From an uncultured Ignavibacteriota bacterium (lineage in GTDB: Bacteria > Bacteroidota > Ignavibacteria > Palsa-1295), in assembly GCA_903900335.1 (NCBI GenBank), contig CAIUMP010000019.1:31937-95936 (forward strand): a stretch of 64,000 nt of DNA, written 5' to 3'. Position 1 is the stretch's first letter. Every line of letters begins with the position of its first letter. The notes under the pieces were generated by a model that had not been told where the DNA came from, did no database searches, and saw only the letters and a program-made list of their open reading frames with translations. Position numbers and translations under genes: made by a program. Of the stretch, positions 1-8,842 are shown in pieces.

Positions 1-2
1 AG

Positions 3-782
3 GGTGGCCCGCGCTTCCCCGAACCGATTCGGTTATACTCACAGATTAAGAAGCTGAGCGATGCGAACCCTGCGAAGTCACTAAGTTATGTGATGGACGC
101 GATCCGCTTGACGAAGGAGAAGCTTTCAGGGCGCGTGCCTCTCATCGGCTTCACTGGCGCGCCCTGGACGCTCTTCGCGTACATGGTGGATGGTCACGGC
201 TCGAAAGACTTCCGGCATGCCAAAGAGATGCTCTTCACGCGCCGCGAGGAAGCACATCTTATGCTCCGCAAGCTTACGGATGTTATCGCGCAATATCTCA
301 TCGCACAAATTCAAGCCGGTGCCGACATCGTGCAGATATTTGACACATGGGCGGGAATACTGACGCCAGAGGATTTCAAAGAATTCTCCCTCGATTACAT
401 TGCGGAGATCGTGCGGTTGGTTAAGACGGAAACCGGCAACTCAACGCCCATCATCGTGTTCTGCAAAGGTGCGAACCATTCCCTTCTTGAGCAAGCGGCG
501 ACAGGCTGCGATGTGATCGGTCTCGATTGGACTGTTGACATTGCCGAAGCAAAGGCGATCATCGGTGATGAGGTCGCGCTGCAAGGTAATCTCGATCCAA
601 CCGTTCTCTATACGTCCGAACTGATCATCGAAGAGCGCGTCAATGCTATCGCCGATAGTATGGTGGTTCCGAAGGGGCATATCTTCAATCTTGGTCATGG
701 TATCACGCCGGAGGTTGATCCCGAGAACGCGCGTGCGTTTGTTCGGGCTGCGAAGAACGCCTACACTCGCAAGAAAGACTAA
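3..782 (+). CDS. hemE: Uroporphyrinogen decarboxylase, 5' partial
   Basis: HemE decarboxylates uroporphyrinogen III to coproporphyrinogen III in the cytosol. The frame is open from the window edge, beginning with the conserved GGPRFPEPIR block, so the true start lies upstream; the ATG at 90 is internal. Other family blocks are GFTGAPWTLFAYMV, GLDWTVDI, QGNLDP and FNLGHGI near the C-terminus. About 260 residues are visible against a usual 340-350, so roughly a quarter is missing. The stop is 3 bases before the hemF ATG, making this the first visible gene of a heme operon. The assignment is firm. Confidence 0.96.
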   Translation, partial: GGPRFPEPIRLYSQIKKLSDANPAKSLSYVMDAIRLTKEKLSGRVPLIGFTGAPWTLFAYMVDGHGSKDFRHAKEMLFTRREEAHLMLRKLTDVIAQYLIAQIQAGADIVQIFDTWAGILTPEDFKEFSLDYIAEIVRLVKTETGNSTPIIVFCKGANHSLLEQAATGCDVIGLDWTVDIAEAKAIIGDEVALQGNLDPTVLYTSELIIEERVNAIADSMVVPKGHIFNLGHGITPEVDPENARAFVRAAKNAYTRKKD

Positions 783-785
783 GAC

Positions 786-1697
786 ATGTCGTCGCCAACT
801 AGCAAACCATTTCGCGAGCGTGCCGAGGAGCTATTCCGTAAGCTTCAAGACGAGATCACTTCAACACTCGAAGCTCTCGATGGAAGCGGTAAGCGGTTCT
901 TTCAGGACAGCTGGGAGCGTCCCGGCGGTGGCGGTGGACGAAGCCGAATACTGACCGAGGGCGATGTGTTTGAGAAGGCGGGCGTGAATTTCTCCGCAGT
1001 TCATGGTGAAGCACCACAGTCACTGCACGGTGGCAATCAAGAGTTGACCTTCTTTGCGACCGGAATCTCACTGGTGTTGCATCCTCATTCGCCCAAGATC
1101 CCTACCGTCCACGCAAACTTTCGATACTTCGAGCAATCGAATGGTCTATCGTGGTTTGGTGGTGGCATGGACTTAACGCCGTCATACCTCGTTGAGGATG
1201 ATGCGCGGCATTTCCATTCAACGCTCAAATCTGTGTGCGACAAGCACGATTCCACACATTACCCGCGCTTTAAGCAGTGGTGCGACGAGTACTTCTACAT
1301 CAAGCATCGCAACGAGACGCGTGGAGTTGGCGGTATCTTCTTCGATAACGTGTCCGGCGATACCGAGGCCGAGCGCGAAGCGAACTTCGAATTCGTTGAA
1401 GAGATCGGTCGCGCATTTCTCCCGGCGTACGTGCCCATCGTGGAACGCCACAAGGGCGAGTCATTCACTGAGGAGGAGCGACGTTGGCAACTGCTTCGGC
1501 GTGGTCGGTACGTTGAATTCAATCTTGTCTATGATCGCGGAACACGCTTTGGGCTTGAAACGAATGGCCGCATTGAGAGCATCCTCATGAGTTTGCCGAC
1601 GCTTGCTCGTTGGGAGTATGACATGCACCCAGCACCGGGTTCGCCGGAAGCGAAGTTGGAAGAAGTGTTGAAGAATCCAAAGGAGTGGGCCGCGTAA
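786..1697 (+). CDS. hemF: Oxygen-dependent coproporphyrinogen III oxidase
   Basis: HemF uses O2 to decarboxylate coproporphyrinogen III to protoporphyrinogen IX. The 303 residues match normal family length. Visible signatures are the N-terminal FFQDSWERPGGGGG block, the HPHSPKIPTVHANFRYFE segment with its conserved histidines, WFGGGMDLTPSYL, YFYIKHRNETRGVGG and the C-terminal LRRGRYVEFNLVYDRGT. The ATG is 3 bases after hemE and the stop overlaps the hemH ATG by one base (TAATG), so translational coupling is likely. Having HemF rather than the radical-SAM HemN here implies oxygen is normally available. Confidence 0.97.
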   Translation: MSSPTSKPFRERAEELFRKLQDEITSTLEALDGSGKRFFQDSWERPGGGGGRSRILTEGDVFEKAGVNFSAVHGEAPQSLHGGNQELTFFATGISLVLHPHSPKIPTVHANFRYFEQSNGLSWFGGGMDLTPSYLVEDDARHFHSTLKSVCDKHDSTHYPRFKQWCDEYFYIKHRNETRGVGGIFFDNVSGDTEAEREANFEFVEEIGRAFLPAYVPIVERHKGESFTEEERRWQLLRRGRYVEFNLVYDRGTRFGLETNGRIESILMSLPTLARWEYDMHPAPGSPEAKLEEVLKNPKEWAA

Positions 1698-2692
1698 TGC
1701 CAAAGTCAGACAAGGTCGCAGTGGTTCTGTTGCAATTCGGAGGCCCGGATTCGCTCGATGCTGTCGAGCCATTTCTGTACAATCTATTCAGCGATCCCGA
1801 CATCTTCGAACTCCCTTTCGGCCCACGCTTCCAGCGCTTTGTTGCTGGACAGATATCGAGCCGCCGCGCGCCTTCCGTTGCTAAAAAGTACGGAGAGATT
1901 GGTGGCAAGTCTCCGATCGTTGAGAAGACCGAGGAGCAAGTGATGGCATTGCAGCAGTTGTTCGATTCCGCATATCCAGAGCTTAACGTGTCCGTCCGCT
2001 TGGCAGGGCGATACTGGAAGCCGTTCACAGCGGATACAATGAAGTCGCTTGCGGATGAAGGGTTCGATGACGTCGTACTGCTACCGTTGTACGCTCAATA
2101 CTCAAAGACAAATGCCGGGTCGAGCTTTAATGAGTGGGATCGAGAATCGGCGAAACAACAGAAGCGCTTCAACGAACGCCGTATTCGAGAGTATTACAAA
2201 CATCCGAAATATCTCGCATCACTCAACGCGCGTATTGATGAAGGACTTGCACAGTTCGAGAACCCAGACAAAGTCTTTCTCCTATTCTCCGCACACGGTA
2301 CACCCGTCGATATGGTCGAACGCGGCGATCCCTACGCGCAGCAGATTCGCGAAACGATGGAGCTTCTCATGTCGCTGCGCGGTCATGACCGCCACTACAC
2401 GCTCTCCTTCCAAAGCAAAGTTGGACCGAAGAAGTGGCTGACGCCTGCCACAACAGATACCATCAAAGATCTCGGAAGACTTGGGATGACGAACGTGCTC
2501 GTCGTGCCCATTGCATTCGTTAGCGATCACATCGAAACGCTACATGAACTAGATATCGAAGAACGGCACACGGCGGACAAAGCCGGAATCACGAATTACC
2601 GCATCATGACGGGCTTGAACTCGCATCCGCTCTTCATAGAATGCTTGGCGGATGTAGCCATTCAGGAAATCAACGCAATGAGACACGAATGA
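1697..2692 (+). CDS. hemH: Ferrochelatase
   Basis: HemH inserts Fe2+ into protoporphyrin IX (or into coproporphyrin in the alternative branch). The 331 residues start with the typical VVLLQFGGPDS strand and include GGKSPI, the LLFSAHGTP segment with the metal-site histidine, LSFQSKVGP, and VPIAFVSDHIETLHELD with the partner glutamate. The ATG at 1697 is chosen over an in-frame GTG at 1685 because it overlaps the hemF stop by one base. The gene runs into the IMPase gene through an ATGA overlap. The protoporphyrin substrate is inferred from HemF and HemY in the same operon. Confidence 0.96.
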   Translation: MPKSDKVAVVLLQFGGPDSLDAVEPFLYNLFSDPDIFELPFGPRFQRFVAGQISSRRAPSVAKKYGEIGGKSPIVEKTEEQVMALQQLFDSAYPELNVSVRLAGRYWKPFTADTMKSLADEGFDDVVLLPLYAQYSKTNAGSSFNEWDRESAKQQKRFNERRIREYYKHPKYLASLNARIDEGLAQFENPDKVFLLFSAHGTPVDMVERGDPYAQQIRETMELLMSLRGHDRHYTLSFQSKVGPKKWLTPATTDTIKDLGRLGMTNVLVVPIAFVSDHIETLHELDIEERHTADKAGITNYRIMTGLNSHPLFIECLADVAIQEINAMRHE

Positions 2693-3459
2693 TGGACTAT
2701 CGACTCTTCATGGAAGACATCGCTCGCGGCGCAGGCGAGATCACGTGGAAGTACTTCAATAATCCCGAACTGGAGATTATCACTAAGGCGGATGAAAGCC
2801 CCGTTACACGCGCTGATCGTGAGTCCGAACAATATATTCGCGCCCGGATTCGTGAGCATTTCCCCGACGACTTGATTCTCGGCGAAGAGTTTGGATTAGA
2901 CGGCGCAAACCAAAACGTGCGATGGATACTCGATCCCATCGACGGCACGAAAAGCTTCATTCACGGCGTGCCGCTCTATGGCGTGATGATCGCACGCGAG
3001 GAGCTGGGCGAGGTGACGCATGGCGTCGTGTACATGCCAGCGTTGAGCGAGATGGTATCGGCTGGGAGGGGAGAAGGTTGTTATCTCGATGGGAAGCGAT
3101 GCCACGCTTCAAGTGCAACAGATGTGTCGAAGAGCCTCCTTTGTACAACAAGTCCCTCGCGTTTGCACCAAGTCCTCGGAGATGCTAAGTACAACGCGAT
3201 AACCGATTCCTTCGGTGTCTATCGCGGATGGGGCGATTGCTGGGGGCACATTCTCGTTGCCACAGGCCGCGCCGATGTGATGCTCGATCCACATATGGCA
3301 ATTTGGGATGCTGCGCCGCTCGGTGTCATTGTCGAGGAAGCTGGTGGCGTATCATTTGACTTTGCAGGACAACGAACGATTGATGGCGGGTCACTTGTGA
3401 GTTGTGCACCCGGCGTCGCGGATCATGTGCGAGAACTGTTGGCTGCAACCCATGCGTGA
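2689..3459 (+). CDS. Inositol monophosphatase-family phosphatase (HisN-like)
   Basis: A Mg2+-dependent phosphatase of the IMPase/FBPase superfamily, about 256 residues. Metal-site motifs are visible: ILGEEFG (first acidic site), WILDPIDGTKSFIHG (DPxDGT) and the C-terminal HMAIWDAAPLGVIVEEAGG (WD motif). Sequence flavour is closest to HisN-type histidinol-phosphatases, but no his genes are present, so the substrate is not settled. The start is ATG 2689 or the adjacent ATG 2692; the first forms an ATGA overlap with hemH. The 3' end overlaps hemY by 8 bases. No heme role is known for this family, so its place here may be operon hitch-hiking. Confidence 0.85.
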   Translation: MMDYRLFMEDIARGAGEITWKYFNNPELEIITKADESPVTRADRESEQYIRARIREHFPDDLILGEEFGLDGANQNVRWILDPIDGTKSFIHGVPLYGVMIAREELGEVTHGVVYMPALSEMVSAGRGEGCYLDGKRCHASSATDVSKSLLCTTSPSRLHQVLGDAKYNAITDSFGVYRGWGDCWGHILVATGRADVMLDPHMAIWDAAPLGVIVEEAGGVSFDFAGQRTIDGGSLVSCAPGVADHVRELLAATHA

Positions 3460-4786
3460 CCCCGACTTCATCATAATCGGTGCGGGCATCACTGGGCTGA
3501 CTGCTGCTGTGACCTTGAAGCGTGCTGGTAAGAGCGTTGTCATTCTCGAAACCGCACCAAACGCAGGCGGGAAGATCGGCACCGAGCGTGTTGATGGCTA
3601 CCTTCTCGAATCGGGTCCGAACTCTATACGCGTTGAGAATCAAGCTACGCTTGATCTGATCGAGTCCATGGGTCTGCGCGACCGGATGTTAGATGCAAGC
3701 GCGGCTTCGAAGCAACGCTATATTCTGAAGAACGGCAAGTGGGTCAAGGTTCCCGGTGGGCCGTTGGAGGCAATTGCGACACCGTTATTCTCCTTTGGTG
3801 GAAAGCTGCGAATACTTGTAGAGCCATTCATCGCAAAGTCTTCGGCTGTGGATGAATCTGCCGAATCATTTGTCACGCGGCGTCTCGGAAGTGAAGTCTT
3901 CAACTACGCTGCCGACCCATTCATCACCGGCATATACGCTGGTGATCCTGCCAAGCTGAGCATGAGACATTCCTTTCCATCAATGTGGGATGCAGAGCAG
4001 CAGCATGGTTCGCTCATTCGAGGAATGTTGAGAAAGAAGAAGACTTCGCCGCCGAAGATGAAATCGCGTATCATCTCCTTCCCGAATGGATTGTCAGAGT
4101 TGATAGACGGACTTCGCGATGAACTTGAAGATGCTATCCGCTTGCACGATGGCGCAATTCATATTGAGAAGCTCAACGACCACTACGGAGTCAGTTCTTC
4201 CGCAGGTTATTTCCGAAGCGCGCAGATCATTCTCGCATTGCCCTCATACAATGTCGCGAAGATGATCGCACCTATCGCTCCCGCAATGAGCGATGTCCTC
4301 GATGTTATCGACTACCCGCCCGTCGCGGTAGTCTATCTTGGTTATCGCAACGATCAATTTACAAAACCACCGGAAGGCTTTGGCGGACTGATACCCAGTA
4401 GCGAGAAGCGGAAGATTCTTGGCGTGATATTCTCGTCTTCTAACTTTGAGGGCCGAGCACCCAAAGATCATCTGTTGCTGACCGTACTCATGGGCGGCGC
4501 AAGGAATAGGGAAGTGAGCGAATGGTCGGATGACCGGATAGTATCGACTGGCATTGCGGAAGTACAAGACCTCTTTCGTCCGAAGGGGACGCCACAATTT
4601 CAGCATACGAAAGTTTGGAAGCGGGCGATTCCGCAGTACAATGTTGGCTACTCATCAGTATTGGAGGAGATCGAACGGACGGAAGCTGCGAATCCAGGAC
4701 TGCATTTCCTCGGCAACTATCGCGGCGGAATCTCGATGGGCTCCTGTATTCGCAATGCAACGGAACTCGCGAAGCGCCTTGTTTGA
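3452..4786 (+). CDS. hemY: Protoporphyrinogen oxidase, HemY type (FAD)
   Basis: A FAD-dependent oxidase of 444 residues that converts protoporphyrinogen IX to protoporphyrin IX using O2. The N-terminus carries the Rossmann FAD motif FIIIGAGITGLTAAV (GxGxxG) followed by ILE, the acidic residue for FAD ribose. A substrate-loop block (GGKIGTERVDGYLLESGPNS) and the C-terminal NYRGGISMGSCI motif are typical of the HemY/PPOX family. The start at 3452 lies 8 bases inside the preceding gene; an upstream extension to 3404 would run deeper into it and add no conserved residues. Older annotation may call this hemG. Confidence 0.93.
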   Translation: MRDPDFIIIGAGITGLTAAVTLKRAGKSVVILETAPNAGGKIGTERVDGYLLESGPNSIRVENQATLDLIESMGLRDRMLDASAASKQRYILKNGKWVKVPGGPLEAIATPLFSFGGKLRILVEPFIAKSSAVDESAESFVTRRLGSEVFNYAADPFITGIYAGDPAKLSMRHSFPSMWDAEQQHGSLIRGMLRKKKTSPPKMKSRIISFPNGLSELIDGLRDELEDAIRLHDGAIHIEKLNDHYGVSSSAGYFRSAQIILALPSYNVAKMIAPIAPAMSDVLDVIDYPPVAVVYLGYRNDQFTKPPEGFGGLIPSSEKRKILGVIFSSSNFEGRAPKDHLLLTVLMGGARNREVSEWSDDRIVSTGIAEVQDLFRPKGTPQFQHTKVWKRAIPQYNVGYSSVLEEIERTEAANPGLHFLGNYRGGISMGSCIRNATELAKRLV

Positions 4787-4792
4787 AGCACC

Positions 4793-5824
4793 ATGCACAC
4801 ACACGATCACGACGAATTAGAAGAACCGTTAGTACCCGCGCGCGCACGTACGCGGCGCACACGCATGACCGAGATGCATCGCCGTCTCGTCCGTGAGACA
4901 TCGCTCGATGCATCAAACGTCATCCTTCCGCTCTTCGCCGCTGAAGGGGATCCCAAATTCCGCAAGCCAATTGCCTCCATGCCGGGAGTTGAGCAGCTTG
5001 GACTCATTGGGATTCTCAAGCAATGCGAGGCGGCACTTGAAGCAAGGCTCGGCGGCGTCATCCTCTTCGGTATTCCCGAGCATAAGGATGAAGTCGGTTC
5101 CGAAGCATACAACGATGAGGGGATCATTCAAACGAGTGTTCGCGAGATCAAGAAACGCTTCCCAGAATTGCTCGTCGCCACGGATGTGTGTCTGTGCGAG
5201 TACACGGATCACGGGCATTGCGGCGTGGTGGAGCGCACAGCGAATGGTCGCATCGAGATTGTTAACGATAAGACTGTTGAATTGCTTGTGCGTGAGGCAG
5301 TCAGTCACGCAGAAGCTGGAAGCGATCTCATTGCTCCGAGCGACATGATGGATGGCCGCATCGGCGCTATCCGTGAAGTGCTGGATGTGAGCGGCTTCAC
5401 CTCACTTCCGATCATGAGTTACAGCGCGAAGTATGCATCTGGGCTTTATGGCCCCTTCCGCGATGCCGCTGGGAGCACACCAACCTTTGGAGACAGACGC
5501 TCGCATCAAATGGATGTCGCCAATGCAGAAGAGGCAATGCGTGTAGTTCAGCGTGACATCGAAGAAGGCGCGGACATTGTGATGGTGAAGCCTGCGATTT
5601 CTTCGCTCGACATCATCCGAAGAATTCGGGAGCAATTCACAATGCCGACCGCTGCATATCAGGTCAGTGGTGAATATTCGATGATCATGGCGGCGGGTGC
5701 GAATGGATGGATCGACGAGGATCGCGTGATCATGGAGTGTCTCACCTCCATCAAGCGTGCGGGTGCATCGATCATCCTTACATACTTCGCACTGAGAGCA
5801 GCGGAGTTGCTGGCGAAGCGATAG
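4793..5824 (+). CDS. hemB: Porphobilinogen synthase (delta-aminolevulinate dehydratase)
   Basis: HemB condenses two 5-aminolevulinate molecules to porphobilinogen. At 343 residues it is slightly long owing to a His/Arg-rich N-terminus (MHTHDHDELEE). Conserved features are the cysteine metal site DVCLCEYTDHGHCG, indicating the zinc-dependent class, and the two active-site lysines in SYSAKYASGLYGPFRDA and VMVKPAIS. The ATG is 6 bases after the hemY stop. Its order is unlinked to pathway order but fits a heme-supply operon. Confidence 0.97.
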   Translation: MHTHDHDELEEPLVPARARTRRTRMTEMHRRLVRETSLDASNVILPLFAAEGDPKFRKPIASMPGVEQLGLIGILKQCEAALEARLGGVILFGIPEHKDEVGSEAYNDEGIIQTSVREIKKRFPELLVATDVCLCEYTDHGHCGVVERTANGRIEIVNDKTVELLVREAVSHAEAGSDLIAPSDMMDGRIGAIREVLDVSGFTSLPIMSYSAKYASGLYGPFRDAAGSTPTFGDRRSHQMDVANAEEAMRVVQRDIEEGADIVMVKPAISSLDIIRRIREQFTMPTAAYQVSGEYSMIMAAGANGWIDEDRVIMECLTSIKRAGASIILTYFALRAAELLAKR

Positions 5825-5838
5825 CCCTAAATTTGGTG

Positions 5839-6489
5839 ATGAAGAATCTTCTGGCGGAGCTATCCGACAAACAGCAGATCATCTGGGATTGGAACGGCAC
5901 GCTCTTGGCGGATGTGGAGCATAACGTTCGCACGATGAATGTGCTGCTCGAATCGGCATCACTCCAACCGATCACGGTTGAGCATCATCGGGAGCATTTC
6001 CAATTTCCTGTGATCGAGTATTACCGGAAGCTTGGCTTTGACACCTCACCGGATGTGTTTCAAACTCTTTGCGACGACTTCAGCACGCGATACTATGACG
6101 GCATGAGGCAGTGCGAGCTTGTGGCGGACGTGCGGGAGGTATTAGAATCGCTGAGCGCACTGGGTAAGACGCAGTGCGTGCTCTCCGCTTCAAGGCAAGA
6201 AGATTTGGTCGATGCCCTCGGTCACTTCGGACTGTCAGACATCTTTCAATACGTATTTGGGATTGAGGACAACATGGCGACCTCTAAGCCCGAACGAGGC
6301 CGTGATATGTTGACGCTTTCCAAAATCTCGCTTGATGACACCGTGCTCATTGGAGATACCGATCACGATCTGGAAGTCGGCAAGGCATTGGGAATCGACG
6401 TGATCCTTGTCGATCATGGTCATCAGTCGTTCGAGCGGCTCAGCGCAAAGCATGACCGCGTTATCCGATCTGTTCCTCAGCCAACATAA
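5839..6489 (+). CDS. HAD-superfamily phosphatase (phosphoglycolate phosphatase-like)
   Basis: A 216-residue HAD hydrolase of the Gph/PGP-like type with an alpha-helical cap. Motif I reads IWDWNGTL, nucleophile Asp17, with Asn where most members have the second Asp (DxDGT). Motif II is the VLSASR segment, and motif IV is VLIGDTDHDLEVG. The start at 5839 is chosen because the longer frame from 5707 lies wholly inside hemB. It is 14 bases after hemB and 30 before hemL, so it is co-transcribed. Substrate unknown; a housekeeping or repair phosphatase is plausible. The Asn for Asp change recurs in some HAD subfamilies, so activity need not be lost. Confidence 0.82.
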   Translation: MKNLLAELSDKQQIIWDWNGTLLADVEHNVRTMNVLLESASLQPITVEHHREHFQFPVIEYYRKLGFDTSPDVFQTLCDDFSTRYYDGMRQCELVADVREVLESLSALGKTQCVLSASRQEDLVDALGHFGLSDIFQYVFGIEDNMATSKPERGRDMLTLSKISLDDTVLIGDTDHDLEVGKALGIDVILVDHGHQSFERLSAKHDRVIRSVPQPT

Positions 6490-6519
6490 GATTCTAAACG
6501 ACCTCACATTACGTAACCG

Positions 6520-7815
6520 ATGATCCACACAGCAAGCAACGATCTCTTCACTCGCGCCAAGCAGAGCATTCCCGGTGGCGTGAACTCTCCCGTTCGCGCA
6601 TTCCGCTCGGTTGGTGGGCATCCGCTCTTCATGACTCGCGGTGAGGGCGCGTACATGTGGGATGCCGATGGCAATAAGTATATCGACTACGTCGGATCGT
6701 GGGGACCGTTCATTCTCGGGCATTCGCATCCAAAGGTTGTTGAAGCAATTCAGAAGCAAGCAGTGATCGCAACCAGCTTCGGCACACCAACAGAATTGGA
6801 GGTCGAACTCGCAGAGATGGTGAAGGGGGTTATGCCGTCCATTGACCTGATTCGGATGGTGTCAAGTGGCACCGAGGCGACGATGTCAGCCATCCGGCTT
6901 GCGCGTGGTTACACCGGACGCGAGAAGATCATCAAGTTCGAAGGATGTTATCACGGGCATGGCGATTCGTTTCTCATTAAGGCTGGCTCCGGTGCTCTCA
7001 CGCTTGGCGCACCGGATTCTCCAGGCGTTACGCGCGGCACAGCTCAGGACACACTCAACGCGCGGTATAATGACATCGCAAGCGTGGAGATGCTTCTCGC
7101 GATGAACCCGCGACAGATCGCGGCGATCATTGTCGAACCGGTGGCAGGCAATATGGGCGTTGTGCCTGCTAAAGATAAATTCTTGCAGGGTCTCCGCAAG
7201 ATCTGTGATCGCGAAGGCATCGTTCTCATCTTTGATGAAGTGATGACCGGCTTCCGCGTAGGTATCGGGGGTGCACAAGAGCTCTATGGAATTCGCCCCG
7301 ACCTAACAACACTCGGCAAAATCATCGGTGGGGGATTGCCTGTGGGCGCCTTCGGTGGTAAGCGGGAGATCATGGAGTTACTCTCACCTCTTGGTCCGGT
7401 GTACCAAGCGGGTACACTCAGTGGAAATCCGCTCGCAATGGCGGCGGGGATTGCGACGCTTCGCATAGTGATGGAGGAGAATCCGTATCCGGAGTTGGAG
7501 AAGAAGTCTGCGTACCTTGCCGATGCCTTCGCCGCAAACTTGCAACAAGCTGAGATTGCTGCTACTCAAACTCGTGTCGGCTCTATGTTGTGTCTCTTCT
7601 TCACCGACAGGCAAGTGGTTGACTACGAATCAGCAGTCACATCGAAGACGACCAAATACGCGTCCTACTTCACGAGTATGTTGGATAGCGGTGTCTATCT
7701 CGCACCATCACAATTCGAGGCGATGTTTGTTTCGGCGGCGCACTCACAGGACGATTTGGATAGGACAATTGAGGCGCAAAGAGAAGCGTTCAACGCGATG
7801 AATCAGGAAAACTGA
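6520..7815 (+). CDS. hemL: Glutamate-1-semialdehyde 2,1-aminomutase
   Basis: A PLP enzyme that converts glutamate-1-semialdehyde to 5-aminolevulinate, the entry step of the C5 heme route. The 431 residues match the family. Visible are the N-terminal [13 protein letters not shown] signature, [10 protein letters not shown], the PLP-binding [11 protein letters not shown], and the Schiff-base lysine in [18 protein letters not shown]. It implies that glutamyl-tRNA reductase (hemA), hemC and hemD lie elsewhere. It is the last gene of the heme operon and is followed by a strong hairpin and the convergent atp operon. Confidence 0.97.
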   Translation: MIHTASNDLFTRAKQSIPGGVNSPVRAFRSVGGHPLFMTRGEGAYMWDADGNKYIDYVGSWGPFILGHSHPKVVEAIQKQAVIATSFGTPTELEVELAEMVKGVMPSIDLIRMVSSGTEATMSAIRLARGYTGREKIIKFEGCYHGHGDSFLIKAGSGALTLGAPDSPGVTRGTAQDTLNARYNDIASVEMLLAMNPRQIAAIIVEPVAGNMGVVPAKDKFLQGLRKICDREGIVLIFDEVMTGFRVGIGGAQELYGIRPDLTTLGKIIGGGLPVGAFGGKREIMELLSPLGPVYQAGTLSGNPLAMAAGIATLRIVMEENPYPELEKKSAYLADAFAANLQQAEIAATQTRVGSMLCLFFTDRQVVDYESAVTSKTTKYASYFTSMLDSGVYLAPSQFEAMFVSAAHSQDDLDRTIEAQREAFNAMNQEN

Positions 7816-7838
7816 TTACAACACGATCGCCATAAACA

Positions 7839-7864
7839 GTCAATCCCGCGATTGCGGGATTGAC
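7839..7864. terminator. Perfect hairpin between convergent hemL and atpG
   Basis: An 11-base perfect inverted repeat (7839-7849 with 7854-7864) around a 4-base loop lies in the 79-base gap between two converging genes. Neither side has a clear T-tract, so if it terminates transcription it is not a textbook intrinsic terminator. It could instead be a REP-like palindrome. Confidence 0.5.
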
Positions 7865-7894
7865 GAATGCTAAATCTATTGTAGGAGACGGCGC

Positions 7895-8797
7895 TTACCC
7901 CTTCGCCAACGCCTCGGCTCCTCCAACGATCTCCAAAATCTCTTTCGTGATAGCAGCCTGACGCGCCTTGTTGAAAGAGAGCTGCAATGCGTTGACGAGA
8001 TCGCGGGCATTGCGTGTAGCGGAGTCCATCGCAGTCATGCGGGCGCCTTGTTCTGCGGCGTTAGATTCGAGCAGTGCGCGCCATACCATGGTTTCCAGGT
8101 GGCGAGGCACGAGGACGTCAAGAATGGAGATTGGATCGGGCTCGTAGATGTAATCACGCTCCGGTTCTCCGCCACCCTCGACGAAGCCCGAAGGATCGAG
8201 CACTGGCATTAGGCGTTCTGCGATAGGCCGTTGCGAAACCACGGATCTGAACTCGTTAAAAATAATATCCACATGATCGACTTCTCCCCGATTGTAGAGG
8301 TCCGTAACGAAGGCCGTAATTTCGCGGGCAGTGTCGAATTGAAGCTTTGTAAATATGCCTGGATACTTTCCAGGTAGCTTGTAACCCCGCTTCGTGAAGT
8401 AATCGGTCGCACGTCGTCCGACAGGGATAATGGTTAGCCGATCAGAATCTTTGTGCTCTTGGTAGTAGTCGCGGATTCGGCCCTCGGCAAATTTAAGTAA
8501 GCCAGAATTGAAAGCGCCAGCCAAACCGCGGTCGCTCGTGATGACGAGCAAGAGCACGCGCTGTTTCTCATCTTGTTTACGACCAACAAGCAACGGTGAA
8601 CGAGCAGATTCGAGGGAAGCAGATTGCAACAGGTTCTTCAGGAGCCCCTCAAGCGCACGCGCATAGGGGCGTGCCGCTCCGATGGAATCCTGAGCGCGGC
8701 GTAGCTTCGCAGCAGCGACCATCTTCATGGCCTGCGTGATCTTCGCCGTTGATTTCACGCCGACAATGCGGCGTCGAATTTCTCGTAATGTTGCCAT
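7895..8797 (-). CDS. atpG: F1Fo ATP synthase gamma subunit
   Basis: The central rotor stalk of F1. The 300 residues carry the conserved N-terminal coiled coil (MATLREIRRRIVGVKSTAKI, then TQAMKMVAAAKLRRAQ) and the C-terminal helix FNKARQAAITKEILEIVGGA. The N-terminal region TSDRGLAGAFN is typical. It is the last gene of the atp operon here; atpD and atpC are not adjacent, as is common in Bacteroidota/Chlorobiota, where they form a second locus. It is separated from atpA by a GWxTD-domain gene. Confidence 0.97.
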   Translation of the reverse strand: MATLREIRRRIVGVKSTAKITQAMKMVAAAKLRRAQDSIGAARPYARALEGLLKNLLQSASLESARSPLLVGRKQDEKQRVLLLVITSDRGLAGAFNSGLLKFAEGRIRDYYQEHKDSDRLTIIPVGRRATDYFTKRGYKLPGKYPGIFTKLQFDTAREITAFVTDLYNRGEVDHVDIIFNEFRSVVSQRPIAERLMPVLDPSGFVEGGGEPERDYIYEPDPISILDVLVPRHLETMVWRALLESNAAEQGARMTAMDSATRNARDLVNALQLSFNKARQAAITKEILEIVGGAEALAKG

Positions 8798-8842
8798 GCT
8801 ACATTTCTAGAATAAAAGCTACGTTCAAAAGTCTATCATCTG

